Positions 18,163 to 25,539 of a stretch of 39,425 nt of DNA are shown here, piece after piece. A model generated the notes under the pieces. The model was not told the DNA's origin and searched no databases. It saw only the letters and a list, made by a program, of their open reading frames with translations. This stretch comes from an uncultured Pseudomonas sp. (GTDB lineage: Bacteria > Pseudomonadota > Gammaproteobacteria > Pseudomonadales > Pseudomonadaceae). Both the position numbers and the translations under genes were made by a program. How positions within the stretch are numbered: position 1 is the stretch's first letter; each line of letters begins with the position of its first letter. The stretch covers positions 1-39,425 of the forward strand of contig NZ_CAJYVE010000046.1 in NCBI RefSeq assembly GCF_913777995.1, written 5' to 3'.

Positions 18163-18211
18163 TTCACAGATCCAGACAGCAGGCACTGCCTGCCGTTCGG
18201 TCAGGCCCTCA

Positions 18212-19492
18212 TCAGGCCAGTTCGTCGAAGCACTCGGCGACCAGGGCGATACCTTTATCCAGCTGCGCGTCAGGGATGGTGACGGGCATCAGGAAGCGGA
18301 TGACGTTGTAGTAGGTGCCGCACGACAGCAGGATCACACCTTTCTCGCGAGCACGGGCAACGATCTTGCCCACCAGCTCGGCGGCCGGCTTGCTGTGGTC
18401 GCCGCCTTCGAACAGCTCGATGGCAACCATCGAACCCAGGCCACGCACGTCGCCGATGACCTTGTGCTTCTCGGCGATCTGACGCAGGCCGGCCTTGAGC
18501 TTCTCGCCCACGGCGTTGGAGCGCTCCAGCAGTTTCTCTTCATCGAACACCTTCAGCACGGCCAAGGCCGCGGCACAGGCAATCGGGCTGCCGGCGTAGG
18601 TACCGCCCAGGCCACCGGGAGCGATCTTGTCCATGATCTCGGCCTTGCCGCTGACGCCGGAGATCGGGAAGCCGCCGCCGACGGACTTGGCGAAGGTGGT
18701 CAGGTCCGGCACCACGCCCAGTTGCTCGGTGGCGAAGAAGGTACCGGTACGACCGGCGCCAGTCTGCACTTCGTCAGCGATCAGCAGAATGCCGTGCTGG
18801 TCGCACAGGGCGCGCAGGCGCTGCATGAAGGCCGGGGAGTTGACGTAGAAACCGCCTTCGCCCTGCACTGGCTCGATGATGATCGCCGCGATGTCCTGCG
18901 GCTGGGCATCGTTCTTGAAGATGCGCTCGATGCTGGCGATGGACTCGTCTTCGCTCACGCCGTGCAGCTCGCAAGGTGCCAGGGCGCGGTATACGCCAGC
19001 TGGCATCAGGCCCATGCCGGCCGAGTACGGCACGACCTTGCCGGTCAGCGACAGGGTCATCATGGTGCGGCCGTGGTAGGCGCCGGTGAAGGCGATCACG
19101 CCAGCACGGCCGGTGGCGGCACGGGCGATCTTCACGGCGTTCTCTACGGCTTCGGAGCCGGAGGTCACCAGCAGGGTCTTCTTGGCGAAGTCACCCGGTA
19201 CGCGCTTGGCGATTTCTTCGCACAGCTCGATGTAGGGTTCGTAGGCCAGTACCTGGAAGCAGGTGTGCGACAGCTTGGTCAGCTGTTCCTGAACGGCTGC
19301 CACCACTTTCGGGTGCAGGTGGCCGGTGTTCAGTACGGCAATGCCGCCCGCGAAGTCGATGTATTCGCGGCCTTCGACGTCCCACACGGTAGCGTTCTCG
19401 GCGCGCTCGGCGACGATCGGGTGGATCTGGCCCACGCCACGGGGAACAGCGGCGGCACGGCGTTGCAGCAGGGATTCGTTGGTCTTGCTCAT
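18212..19492 (-). CDS. gabT: 4-aminobutyrate / 5-aminovalerate aminotransferase
   Basis: PLP class-III aminotransferase transferring the terminal amino group of GABA or 5-aminovalerate to 2-oxoglutarate; 426 residues, normal for GabT/DavT. Key motifs: VTSGSEAVENAVKIAR (PLP phosphate), FTGAYHGRTMMTLSLTG, the acidic PLP-ring partner in ILLIADEVQTGAGRTGTFFA, and the Schiff-base lysine in TFAKSVGGGFPISG. The start has GAGG upstream. It follows gabD on the same strand after 179 bp containing a long stem-loop. In P. putida the matching pair is DavT-DavD for L-lysine degradation through 5-aminovalerate and glutarate; the same enzymes also handle GABA and succinate semialdehyde, so both names may apply. 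Confidence 0.95.
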   Translation of the reverse strand: MSKTNESLLQRRAAAVPRGVGQIHPIVAERAENATVWDVEGREYIDFAGGIAVLNTGHLHPKVVAAVQEQLTKLSHTCFQVLAYEPYIELCEEIAKRVPGDFAKKTLLVTSGSEAVENAVKIARAATGRAGVIAFTGAYHGRTMMTLSLTGKVVPYSAGMGLMPAGVYRALAPCELHGVSEDESIASIERIFKNDAQPQDIAAIIIEPVQGEGGFYVNSPAFMQRLRALCDQHGILLIADEVQTGAGRTGTFFATEQLGVVPDLTTFAKSVGGGFPISGVSGKAEIMDKIAPGGLGGTYAGSPIACAAALAVLKVFDEEKLLERSNAVGEKLKAGLRQIAEKHKVIGDVRGLGSMVAIELFEGGDHSKPAAELVGKIVARAREKGVILLSCGTYYNVIRFLMPVTIPDAQLDKGIALVAECFDELA

Positions 19493-19618
19493 GGGGTCCT
19501 CATTCGCCGCTCATCGTCGGCGTGTTGCAAGGAAGCAGCAGCGGGAATCAACCGGGCCAGCATGCGATGATCGACTGGCGCGGCCTTCCGGCCACCCTTG
19601 GGGGTTGGTACAGCAACA

Positions 19619-19653
19619 CATCGACGAGGCGTCGCTCTCGCGCCCCGTCGATG
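19619..19653 (-). promoter_or_regulatory. intercistronic stem-loop between gabD and gabT
   Basis: Arms CATCGACG (19619-19626) and CGTCGATG (19646-19653), continued inward after one mismatch by GGCG/CGCC, form a 12-pair stem 18 bp after the gabD stop. There is no T-run on the minus strand, so a stability/processing or attenuating role is more likely than full termination. Confidence 0.55.
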
Positions 19654-19671
19654 ACAAAACTCGCCGCCGGA

Positions 19672-21114
19672 TCAGATCGACAGGCAGAGGTATTTGATTT
19701 CCAGGTAGTCTTCGATGCCGTACTTGGAGCCTTCACGGCCCAGGCCCGAGGACTTGATACCGCCGAACGGCGCCAGCTCGTTGGAGATCAGGCCGGTGTT
19801 GATGCCCACCATGCCGTACTCCAGCGCTTCGGCGACACGGAACACACGGCTCATGTTCTGCGCATAGAAGTACGAAGCCAGGCCGAATTCGGTGTCGTTG
19901 GACATGGCGATGACATCGGCCTCGTCCTTGAAGCGGAACAGCGGCGCCAGCGGGCCGAAGGTTTCTTCCTTGGCCACGGCAGCGGTCTTAGGTACGTCGA
20001 CCAGAATGGTCGGCTCGAAGAAGGTGCCTTCCAGGCTGTTGCCACCGAACAGCACCTTGGCGCCCTTGCTCACGGCGTCGTCGATGTGTTCCTTGACCTT
20101 GGCCACGGCCTTGCTGTCGATCAGCGGGCCGGTGGTGATGCCGTCTTCCAGGCCGTTACCGATCTTCAGCTTGGCCACGGCGACCTTGAGCTTCTCGGCG
20201 AACGCGTCGTAGACACCGTCCTGCACGTAGATACGGTTGGCGCAAACGCAGGTCTGGCCGTTGTTGCGGTACTTGGAAATGATCGCGCCTTCGACCGCCT
20301 TATCCAGGTCGGCGTCGTCGAACACGATGAACGGCGCGTTACCGCCCAGCTCCAGGGACACCTTCTTGATGTCGTTGGCGCATTCGGCCATCAGTTGGCG
20401 ACCGATCTCGGTGGAGCCGGTGAACGACAGCTTGCGCACGATCGGGTTGCCGGTCAGCTCGCTGCCCACTTCGCCGGCGCTGCCGGTGATCACGCTGAAC
20501 ACGCCAGCCGGAATGCCGGCACGCTCGGCCAGCTCGGCCAGGGCCAGGGCGGAGTAAGGGGTCTGCGAAGCAGGCTTGAGCACCATGGTGCAGCCAGCGG
20601 CCAGGGCCGGGCCGGCTTTACGAGTGATCATCGCCGCCGGGAAGTTCCACGGGGTGATGGCCGCAGTCACGCCGATCGGCTGCTTGAGAACGATCAGACG
20701 CTTGTCCGGCTGATGGCCGGGAATCACGTCACCGTAGACGCGCTTGGCCTCTTCGGCGAACCACTCGATGAACGACGCCGCGTAGCCGATCTCGCCTTTG
20801 GCTTCGGCCAGCGGTTTGCCCTGCTCCAGGGTCATCAGGCGCGCCAGATCGTCCTGGTTCTCGATCATCAGCTCATACCAGCGACGCAGCTTGGTACCAC
20901 GTTCCTTGGCGGTCAGCGCACGCCAGGCCGGCAGGGCCTTGTCGGCGGCTTCGATGGCACGGCGGGTTTCGGCGGCACCCATCTTCGGCACGGTGCCCAG
21001 AGTCTCGTTGGTGGCAGGGTTGTTGACCTTGATGGTCTGACCGCTGTCGGCGTCCAGCCAGGCACCATTGATATAGGCTTGCTGGCGGAACAGTTTGGAA
21101 TCCTTGAGCTGCAT
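19672..21114 (-). CDS. gabD: succinate / glutarate semialdehyde dehydrogenase
   Basis: NADP+-preferring aldehyde dehydrogenase oxidising succinate semialdehyde or glutarate semialdehyde; 480 residues, the normal GabD length. Start MQLKDSKLFRQQAYINGAWL with AGGAGG upstream at ATG 21114. Motifs: TPWNFPAAMITRKAGPALAAGC (cofactor), FTGSTEIGRQL, the general base Glu in SLELGGNAPFIVFDDADLD, the catalytic Cys in NNGQTCVCANRIYVQ, and EETFGPLAPLFRFKDE. It is the upstream gene of the gabD-gabT pair (davD-davT in P. putida lysine catabolism). The leader region holds two perfect dyads that may bind its regulator. Confidence 0.95.
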   Translation of the reverse strand: MQLKDSKLFRQQAYINGAWLDADSGQTIKVNNPATNETLGTVPKMGAAETRRAIEAADKALPAWRALTAKERGTKLRRWYELMIENQDDLARLMTLEQGKPLAEAKGEIGYAASFIEWFAEEAKRVYGDVIPGHQPDKRLIVLKQPIGVTAAITPWNFPAAMITRKAGPALAAGCTMVLKPASQTPYSALALAELAERAGIPAGVFSVITGSAGEVGSELTGNPIVRKLSFTGSTEIGRQLMAECANDIKKVSLELGGNAPFIVFDDADLDKAVEGAIISKYRNNGQTCVCANRIYVQDGVYDAFAEKLKVAVAKLKIGNGLEDGITTGPLIDSKAVAKVKEHIDDAVSKGAKVLFGGNSLEGTFFEPTILVDVPKTAAVAKEETFGPLAPLFRFKDEADVIAMSNDTEFGLASYFYAQNMSRVFRVAEALEYGMVGINTGLISNELAPFGGIKSSGLGREGSKYGIEDYLEIKYLCLSI

Positions 21115-21206
21115 GGGGGCCTCCTGAATGCACCGCACACCGGCGGAGCGAGCTGATATAGAAATGGCGCCAGGGCAGGCACCACCACGAAATTGTTATT
21201 CGCCGT

Positions 21207-21220
21207 TTCCTGGCCAGGAA
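21207..21220. promoter_or_regulatory. 14-bp palindrome upstream of gabD
   Basis: Perfect palindrome TTCCTGGCCAGGAA centred about 100 bp before the gabD start codon; candidate operator. The regulator is unknown. Confidence 0.4.
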
Positions 21221-21248
21221 GCTTAACAGGCGGGAAGGCCGAACAGGA

Positions 21249-21320
21249 GCGTTTGAAATCTCAAACGCATCCTAGGCACTGGTGAAAAAAAGAACAATAG
21301 GCCGTTCAAAAAAAAGAACA
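21249..21320. promoter_or_regulatory. gabD upstream region: 8-4-8 dyad and 24-bp-spaced A-tract repeats
   Basis: A perfect dyad with arms GCGTTTGA (21249-21256) and TCAAACGC (21261-21268) is followed by two copies of AAAAAAAGAACA whose starts are 24 bp apart (21285 and 21309). The spacing is close to two helical turns. The 334-bp stretch between gabD and the tRNA has no gene; these are its only clear structures, and they look regulatory. Confidence 0.5.
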
Positions 21321-21448
21321 CCCCGTCGAACACGGACAATTTTGCTCGCTCCGCTGTCAGACACAGGCAATAAATTGTGCGCAATCAACGACACAGCGTC
21401 GCCAGCGTGGACGTGTGCGCTTGAGATGAGTATCATGGCGCCCGCGTT

Positions 21449-21525
21449 GCACTTGTAGCTCAGCTGGATAGAGTACTGCCCTCCGAAGGCAGGGGTCGTG
21501 GGTTCGAATCCCGCCAAGTGCGCCA
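21449..21525 (+). tRNA. tRNA-Arg (anticodon CCG)
   Basis: 77 nt, with CCA encoded. The acceptor stem GCACTTG pairs with CAAGTGC; the discriminator G precedes CCA. The D-loop AGCTCAGCTGGATAGAG is standard. The anticodon stem-loop is CTGCC-CTCCGAA-GGCAG, with anticodon CCG reading CGG codons. The T-arm GTGGGTTCGAATCCCGC is standard. No repeat of the 3' end was found downstream, so there is no evidence of an integrated element using it now. Confidence 0.98.
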
Positions 21526-21534
21526 TATACGATG

Positions 21535-21564
21535 AAGGCCCAGGTGAAGACCTGGGCCTTTTTT
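21535..21564 (+). terminator. tRNA-Arg terminator
   Basis: An 11-bp stem AAGGCCCAGGT/ACCTGGGCCTT with a GAAG loop is followed by a T-run, 10 bp after the tRNA. Confidence 0.93.
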
Positions 21565-21586
21565 GTTGCCTGCAGAAAACTGGCGG

Positions 21587-21904
21587 CTACGACTGCCTGA
21601 ATGCGTTGAGCACCGTCAGCAAACTGGTCAGGTTATCCGCCACACCCGTCTGGCCAATGCGCTCGGTAGCCCCCGCAGCGGCACTGGTGTCGACGTTGTA
21701 GATCTGCATCACCCCCTGGTTGCTCGCCGCCTGGGCCAGGGTGTTCTGCTGTTGCTGGGCACTGACGGCGTTCTCGAAAAGGATGCCGCTGGAGCGGGCC
21801 ATGGCCTGGTAGAGGATGCTCATCGCCATGGGCGGCGACTCACCCAGTACCTTGACGTTGCTCTGGGTGACCGCGTCGGTGATCTGCTCATTCACGGGGG
21901 GCAT
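21587..21904 (-). CDS. RebB-family R-body type protein
   Basis: 105 residues starting MPPVNEQITDAV, with AGGAG eight bases upstream. It matches the RebB / 'killing trait' family, structural proteins of R-bodies. These are coiled protein ribbons that extend on pH change and were first known from bacterial symbionts of Paramecium. Family features seen: VNEQITDAVTQSNVKVLGESPPMAMSILYQAMA near the N-terminus, then a Gln/Ala-rich segment (SAQQQQNTLAQAASNQGV) and a Ser/Ala/Gly-rich tail. Only one Reb-like gene is visible here, whereas R-body loci usually carry several, so it may not form classical R-bodies. It overlaps the end of the upstream 97-codon gene by 13 bp, so the two are probably translationally coupled. 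Lies between tRNA-Arg and a less GC-rich patch. Confidence 0.75.
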   Translation of the reverse strand: MPPVNEQITDAVTQSNVKVLGESPPMAMSILYQAMARSSGILFENAVSAQQQQNTLAQAASNQGVMQIYNVDTSAAAGATERIGQTGVADNLTSLLTVLNAFRQS

Positions 21905-22185
21905 GCGGCGAACTCCTGTTCGATCCACGGGGGCGTTGCAAAACCGGCGCCGGCACAGACTGCCGTCAGCCGGGGTGTCTCGCAGAGCATGACCAGCACC
22001 TGCGGCGTAGCGTCGCCATCGAGCTTGTGGGCCACCACGGCCTGGGCGGCCAAGGCCTGTTTGCCGAACAGTGCAGGAACGCCGTCGGGCGCAGGGCCGG
22101 TCAGGCCGAGCGCCTCACGCACCAGCAGCTCCTGAGGCTTGAACAGCAGGCCGGGCGGCTCATCAGGGTCCTTGGCGCTCGACAT
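21892..22185 (-). CDS. small hypothetical protein upstream of the RebB gene
   Basis: 97 residues starting MSSAKDPDEPPGLLFKPQEL, with GAGGT five bases before the ATG. It is soluble, Ala/Pro-rich and has no signal or membrane helix. A central QALAAQAVVAHKLDGDATPQVLVMLCETP could form an alpha/beta unit. Not recognised. Coding is supported by the good ribosome site, GC-rich third positions and the 13-bp overlap with the RebB gene, which suggests a two-gene operon. It could be a chaperone or regulator of the Reb protein, but that is inference from position only. Confidence 0.6.
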   Translation of the reverse strand: MSSAKDPDEPPGLLFKPQELLVREALGLTGPAPDGVPALFGKQALAAQAVVAHKLDGDATPQVLVMLCETPRLTAVCAGAGFATPPWIEQEFAACPP

Positions 22186-22468
22186 GGTGACCTCACATTC
22201 TTATTGGCAGGCATGTTCCAACGCTAGCACAGCCTGCGAGGCCTGAACGTACTCGCCAAGCTGCAAGGATCAGTCTCTGGCACCACCAGAAGCACCTGCT
22301 GACAGACCTTGCGCAAGCTGCACGATTAGAATGCCCGCTCGTGAATCTTGTCTCGCAGGGAAGCCGTTTGCACAAACCGTACTTTGCACCTCTGGCAGTC
22401 CAGGACAGGACAGGACTTAGTGCCTCGATCACCTGAATCCTTTCCAACTGGTACTGTCGAGTGAGCGC

Positions 22469-22921
22469 GTGAAGAAAGATCTGCGCATTCATGTGCGGTT
22501 TACGAACCATACCTTCACCACTGCCTACGATGCGGCTACACATGACCCAAAGCGTCCGATCCTTGAGGATCATGGCGGCCGACCTCGCACATTTTGCGAG
22601 TCGCGCTACACCCTTTCCCACAGGTTGCCAGGAGTGATTTCGAGCTTTACCCATCCTGCAACGAAGGTCCATCAGACAGCCGCGCAGCGCAATTGGGCAC
22701 ATGTCACCCAGATCGAAACACCGCAAGGGCCGTACTACGTGTTCTTCGAGCTGCGCAGAGCTCGCAAAGAGGATCGCCATCTGCAAGATCTGTATCTCGT
22801 GGTTGAGAGTGCCTATCCGCAAGGTCGAGACATGCCAGCGCCTCAGTTGTCCGGCCGTATGGGATTCGGCCTTTTGTGTTCCAAGGTCTATGCAGGGGAA
22901 AGGGTTTCAACTCGGCGGTAG
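22469..22921 (+). CDS. unrecognised conserved-looking protein in a less GC-rich patch
   Basis: 150 residues from a GTG start (KKDLRIHVRFTNHTF after the initiator). It looks like a real globular protein, with mixed beta-type segments (VRFTNHTFTTAYD, NWAHVTQIETPQGPYYVFFELRR, LQDLYLVVESAYP) and many His/Arg residues including HDPKRP, FTHPATKVHQT and RHLQD. I do not recognise the family. Codon use is clearly less GC-biased than the flanking genes. It is followed directly by a terminator hairpin. The 283 bp before it (22186-22468) show no gene I can support. A transferred accessory gene (mobile-element cargo, or a toxin-like or nucleic-acid-binding protein) is possible, but the function is open. 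Confidence 0.6.
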   Translation: MKKDLRIHVRFTNHTFTTAYDAATHDPKRPILEDHGGRPRTFCESRYTLSHRLPGVISSFTHPATKVHQTAAQRNWAHVTQIETPQGPYYVFFELRRARKEDRHLQDLYLVVESAYPQGRDMPAPQLSGRMGFGLLCSKVYAGERVSTRR

Positions 22922-22934
22922 CCAGAAACGAAAA

Positions 22935-22953
22935 AAGGCGCCATAGGCGCCTT
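22935..22953. terminator. bidirectional terminator hairpin
   Basis: Stem AAGGCGCC/GGCGCCTT with an ATA loop. T-rich on the plus strand and six T on the minus strand. It lies just after the 150-aa gene and about 200 bp beyond ldhA on the minus strand. The stretch to 23147 shows no gene. Confidence 0.75.
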
Positions 22954-23147
22954 CTTCGATATTGCGATCCAGACACCACTTGCGAGCCGCCTTGCGCGAC
23001 TACGGTTTTCACCGCTGGGGAGTGCTCGGTCTCATCTGGTCAGTCACTCCGATGCGCCGCAGTATTGCGCAACAGGGGTGGTGATGCAAGGCGATTCAAT
23101 TCCACGCCGACCGGATAGCTCTGACTGCAGCCGCTCTCACCAGCACT

Positions 23148-24146
23148 TCACGCCACCCCATTCTCACACCCCCGCCCCTCGACGAAACACCGCAGGTTGG
23201 CCAGGGTCACCTCGGCGATCTGCTCCAGTGCCTCGCGGGTGAAGAAGCCCTGATGGCCGGTGATCAGCACGTTGGGAAAGGTGGTCAGGCGCAGGAAGAC
23301 TTCGTCGTCGATGTGGTCGCTGGAACGGTCCTGGAAGAACAGTTGGCTTTCCTGTTCGTACACGTCGATGGCCAGGGCGCCGAGCTGGCGGCTCTTGAGT
23401 GCCTCGATCACCGCCAGGGTGTCGATCAGCCCGCCCCTGGAGGTGTTCACCAGCATGGCGCCAGGCTTCATCTGCGCCAGGGTCTCGGCGCGAATCAGGT
23501 GGCGGGTGCCGTCGCTGAGCGGGCAATGCAGGCTGACGATGTCCGCCTCGGCCAGCAGTCGTTCCAGCGTCACGTACTCGCCCGTCTCATTGAAGGCTTC
23601 TGCCGGGAACGGGTCGAAGCCCAGCACGCGGCAGCCGAAGCCCTTGAAGATCCGCGCCGTGGCCAGGCCGATCTGCCCGGTGCCGACGATGCCGACGGTC
23701 TTGCCATGCAGGTTGAAGCCCAGCAGCCCTTCGAGCATGAAGTTGCCCTCGCGTACGCGGTTGTAGGCGCGATGGGTATGGCGGTTGAGGGTCATCACCA
23801 GGGCCAGGGTGTGTTCGGCCACCGCCTCGGGCGAGTAACCCGGCACGCGGGCGACGAACAGCCCCAGACGGCGGGCTGTGTCGAGGTCGACGTTGTTGAA
23901 GCCGGCGCAGCGCAGCAGCACCGCACGCACGCCATAGTCGGCCAGGGCCTGGAGCACGCCGGCGTCCAGCTGGTCGTTGACGAACACGCACACAGCCTCG
24001 AAGCCCTGGGCGAGCCTGACCGTCTCGGCGCACAGCGTCGGCGCCAGGTAGGTCAGCTGCAGGCCGCTGCAGGCGTCGTCACGCTGCAGAGCCTGATCGA
24101 AGAAACGCTGGTCGTAGGGTTGGGCGCTGAAGAACGCGATGTTCAT
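23148..24146 (-). CDS. ldhA: fermentative D-lactate dehydrogenase (NAD-dependent)
   Basis: Reduces pyruvate to D-lactate with NADH; 332 residues, as for Pseudomonas LdhA. Start MNIAFFSAQPYDQRFFDQAL with AGGAA upstream at ATG 24146. Motifs: CAGFNNVDLDTARRLGLFVARVPGYSPEAVAEH, Rossmann GIVGTGQIGLATARIFKGFG (about 149-168), the catalytic Arg in VNTSRGGLIDT, VYEQESQLFFQDRSSD, and the catalytic His in LITGHQGFFTREAL. It begins 72 bp after cydX on the same strand, so it is probably co-expressed with the cytochrome bd genes under low oxygen, giving both high-affinity respiration and a NADH sink. The 2-hydroxyacid dehydrogenase family is broad, but the F-F-x-Q-D-x-S-S motif is LdhA-specific. Confidence 0.9.
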   Translation of the reverse strand: MNIAFFSAQPYDQRFFDQALQRDDACSGLQLTYLAPTLCAETVRLAQGFEAVCVFVNDQLDAGVLQALADYGVRAVLLRCAGFNNVDLDTARRLGLFVARVPGYSPEAVAEHTLALVMTLNRHTHRAYNRVREGNFMLEGLLGFNLHGKTVGIVGTGQIGLATARIFKGFGCRVLGFDPFPAEAFNETGEYVTLERLLAEADIVSLHCPLSDGTRHLIRAETLAQMKPGAMLVNTSRGGLIDTLAVIEALKSRQLGALAIDVYEQESQLFFQDRSSDHIDDEVFLRLTTFPNVLITGHQGFFTREALEQIAEVTLANLRCFVEGRGCENGVA

Positions 24147-24218
24147 GGGCAGTTCCTTTGATGAACACGCCGGGGCCGGGCGCATGGCGCCGCGGCCCTG
24201 GCCGGTGCCTGAACAGTA

Positions 24219-24365
24219 TCAGCGCTGTACGCGATCCTGCTCGGGAATGTCGCTCATCAGCGAGCGACGCACATCGTTGTCTTCGGTCAGTTCGAACCAC
24301 ATGCCGTTGAGCACGGCGAAGGCGGCGGCCAGAGGCAGGCCGAGTAACCAGGCGAAATACCACAT
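24219..24365 (-). CDS. cydX: cytochrome bd oxidase small subunit CydX
   Basis: 48-residue single-helix membrane protein, read directly from the minus strand: MWYFAWLLGLPLAAAFAVLN, then GMWFELTEDND and a charged tail ending DRVQR. This is the CydX/YbgT pattern (N-terminal MWYF-W-LG, helix, then E-x-x-x-D). It stabilises the haem d site of the CydAB oxidase. TTAGGAGA precedes the ATG at 24365; it starts 15 bp after the cydB stop. Confidence 0.93.
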   Translation of the reverse strand: MWYFAWLLGLPLAAAFAVLNGMWFELTEDNDVRRSLMSDIPEQDRVQR

Positions 24366-24380
24366 GACGTGTCTCCTAAC

Positions 24381-25535
24381 TCAGTAAGCGTGGTTGTGTG
24401 GGTTTTCGATGGCTTTCGCATCGACCTTGCCCCACAGCACTGCGTAGACCCAGGTGGTGTAGGCCAGGATCAGCGGCATGAAGATCGCCGTGCAGACCAG
24501 CATGATGAACAGCGTCATATGGCTGCTCGACGAGTCCCACACGGTCAGGCTGAAGCGCGGATCGACGGTCGACGGCAGGATGAACGGGAACATCGACGCG
24601 CCCACCGAAACGATGATGCCGGCAATGCCCAGGCCGCTGGTGAGCATCGCCAGGTTGTCGCGGCGTGCGCGCATCAGCGCGAAGGTCAGCAGCAGGCCGG
24701 CGAAGCCCAGCGCCGGGGCGGCGAGCATCCAGCCGTGCTCGGCGTAGTTGCGCAACCACGCGCCGCTGGTCACGGCAGCAGTCTTGAACAGCGGGTTGGA
24801 CGGCCCGGTGCTGTCGATCGCTGAAGTGATGCTGTAGCCATCCACCCACTTCCACAGTGCCACACCGGCCAGGGCATACAGGACGAGGGTCAGCAGCGCG
24901 CTGACGCTGCCGACCGCACGGGCGCGCTCGGCCACCGGGCCGTCGGTCTTGATGCGCAGCCAGGCGGCGCCATGGGTGGTCAGCATGGCCACCGAGACCA
25001 GGCCGCACAGCACCGCGAAGGGGTTGAGCAGGCCGAAGAAGGTGCCGTCGTAGTGGATGTGCATGTCCGGAGTCAGGCGGAACGGCACGCCGAGCAATAC
25101 GTTGCCCACCGCCACGCCGCAGATCAGCGTCGGCACGAAGCCACCGACGAACAGCGCCCAGTCCCAGCGGCTGCGCCAGGCAGTCGACTCGCGCTTGCTG
25201 CGGTACTTGAAGGCCACCGGGCGCAGGATCAGCGCCACCAGGATGGCGAACATCGCCAGGTAGAAGCCGGAGAACGACACCGCGTACAGCTGCGGCCAGG
25301 CGGCGAAGATGGCACCGCCACCGAGGATCAGCCACACCTGGTTACCCTCCCAGGTCGGTCCCACGGCGTTGATCACCACCCGCCGCTCCAGGTCGGTCTT
25401 GCCAATGAACGGCAGCAGCATGCCGGTGCCGAGGTCGAAGCCGTCCATCACGGCGAAGCCGACCAGCAGCACGCCCAGCAGCACCCACCAGATGACACGC
25501 AGGGTGTCGTAGTTCAGAAGTTCATGCAGGATCAT
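24381..25535 (-). CDS. cydB: cytochrome bd ubiquinol oxidase subunit II
   Basis: Membrane subunit of the quinol:O2 oxidoreductase; 384 residues, close to E. coli CydB (379). Eight to nine helices are visible, from VIWWVLLGVLLVGFAVMDGFDLG (about 14-36) to the terminal YTTWVYAVLWGKVDAKAIEN. The conserved NAVGPTWEGNQVWLILGGGAIFAAWP (about 56-81) and DSSSSHMTLFIMLVC are typical of the E. coli bd-I type rather than the cyanide-insensitive CioB type common in Pseudomonas. It starts 4 bp after the cydA stop; same operon. Confidence 0.95.
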   Translation of the reverse strand: MILHELLNYDTLRVIWWVLLGVLLVGFAVMDGFDLGTGMLLPFIGKTDLERRVVINAVGPTWEGNQVWLILGGGAIFAAWPQLYAVSFSGFYLAMFAILVALILRPVAFKYRSKRESTAWRSRWDWALFVGGFVPTLICGVAVGNVLLGVPFRLTPDMHIHYDGTFFGLLNPFAVLCGLVSVAMLTTHGAAWLRIKTDGPVAERARAVGSVSALLTLVLYALAGVALWKWVDGYSITSAIDSTGPSNPLFKTAAVTSGAWLRNYAEHGWMLAAPALGFAGLLLTFALMRARRDNLAMLTSGLGIAGIIVSVGASMFPFILPSTVDPRFSLTVWDSSSSHMTLFIMLVCTAIFMPLILAYTTWVYAVLWGKVDAKAIENPHNHAY

Positions 25536-25539
25536 GATT

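Noticed and set aside
22193-22822. 209-codon minus-strand frame opposite the 150-aa gene
   Set aside because: Cys/Arg-rich sequence without domain-like pattern; the plus-strand frame looks more like a folded protein and is followed by a terminator.
21449-23147. Genomic island integrated at tRNA-Arg
   Set aside because: No repeat of the tRNA 3' end and no integrase gene in the interval, so integration at this tRNA is not supported by this sequence.
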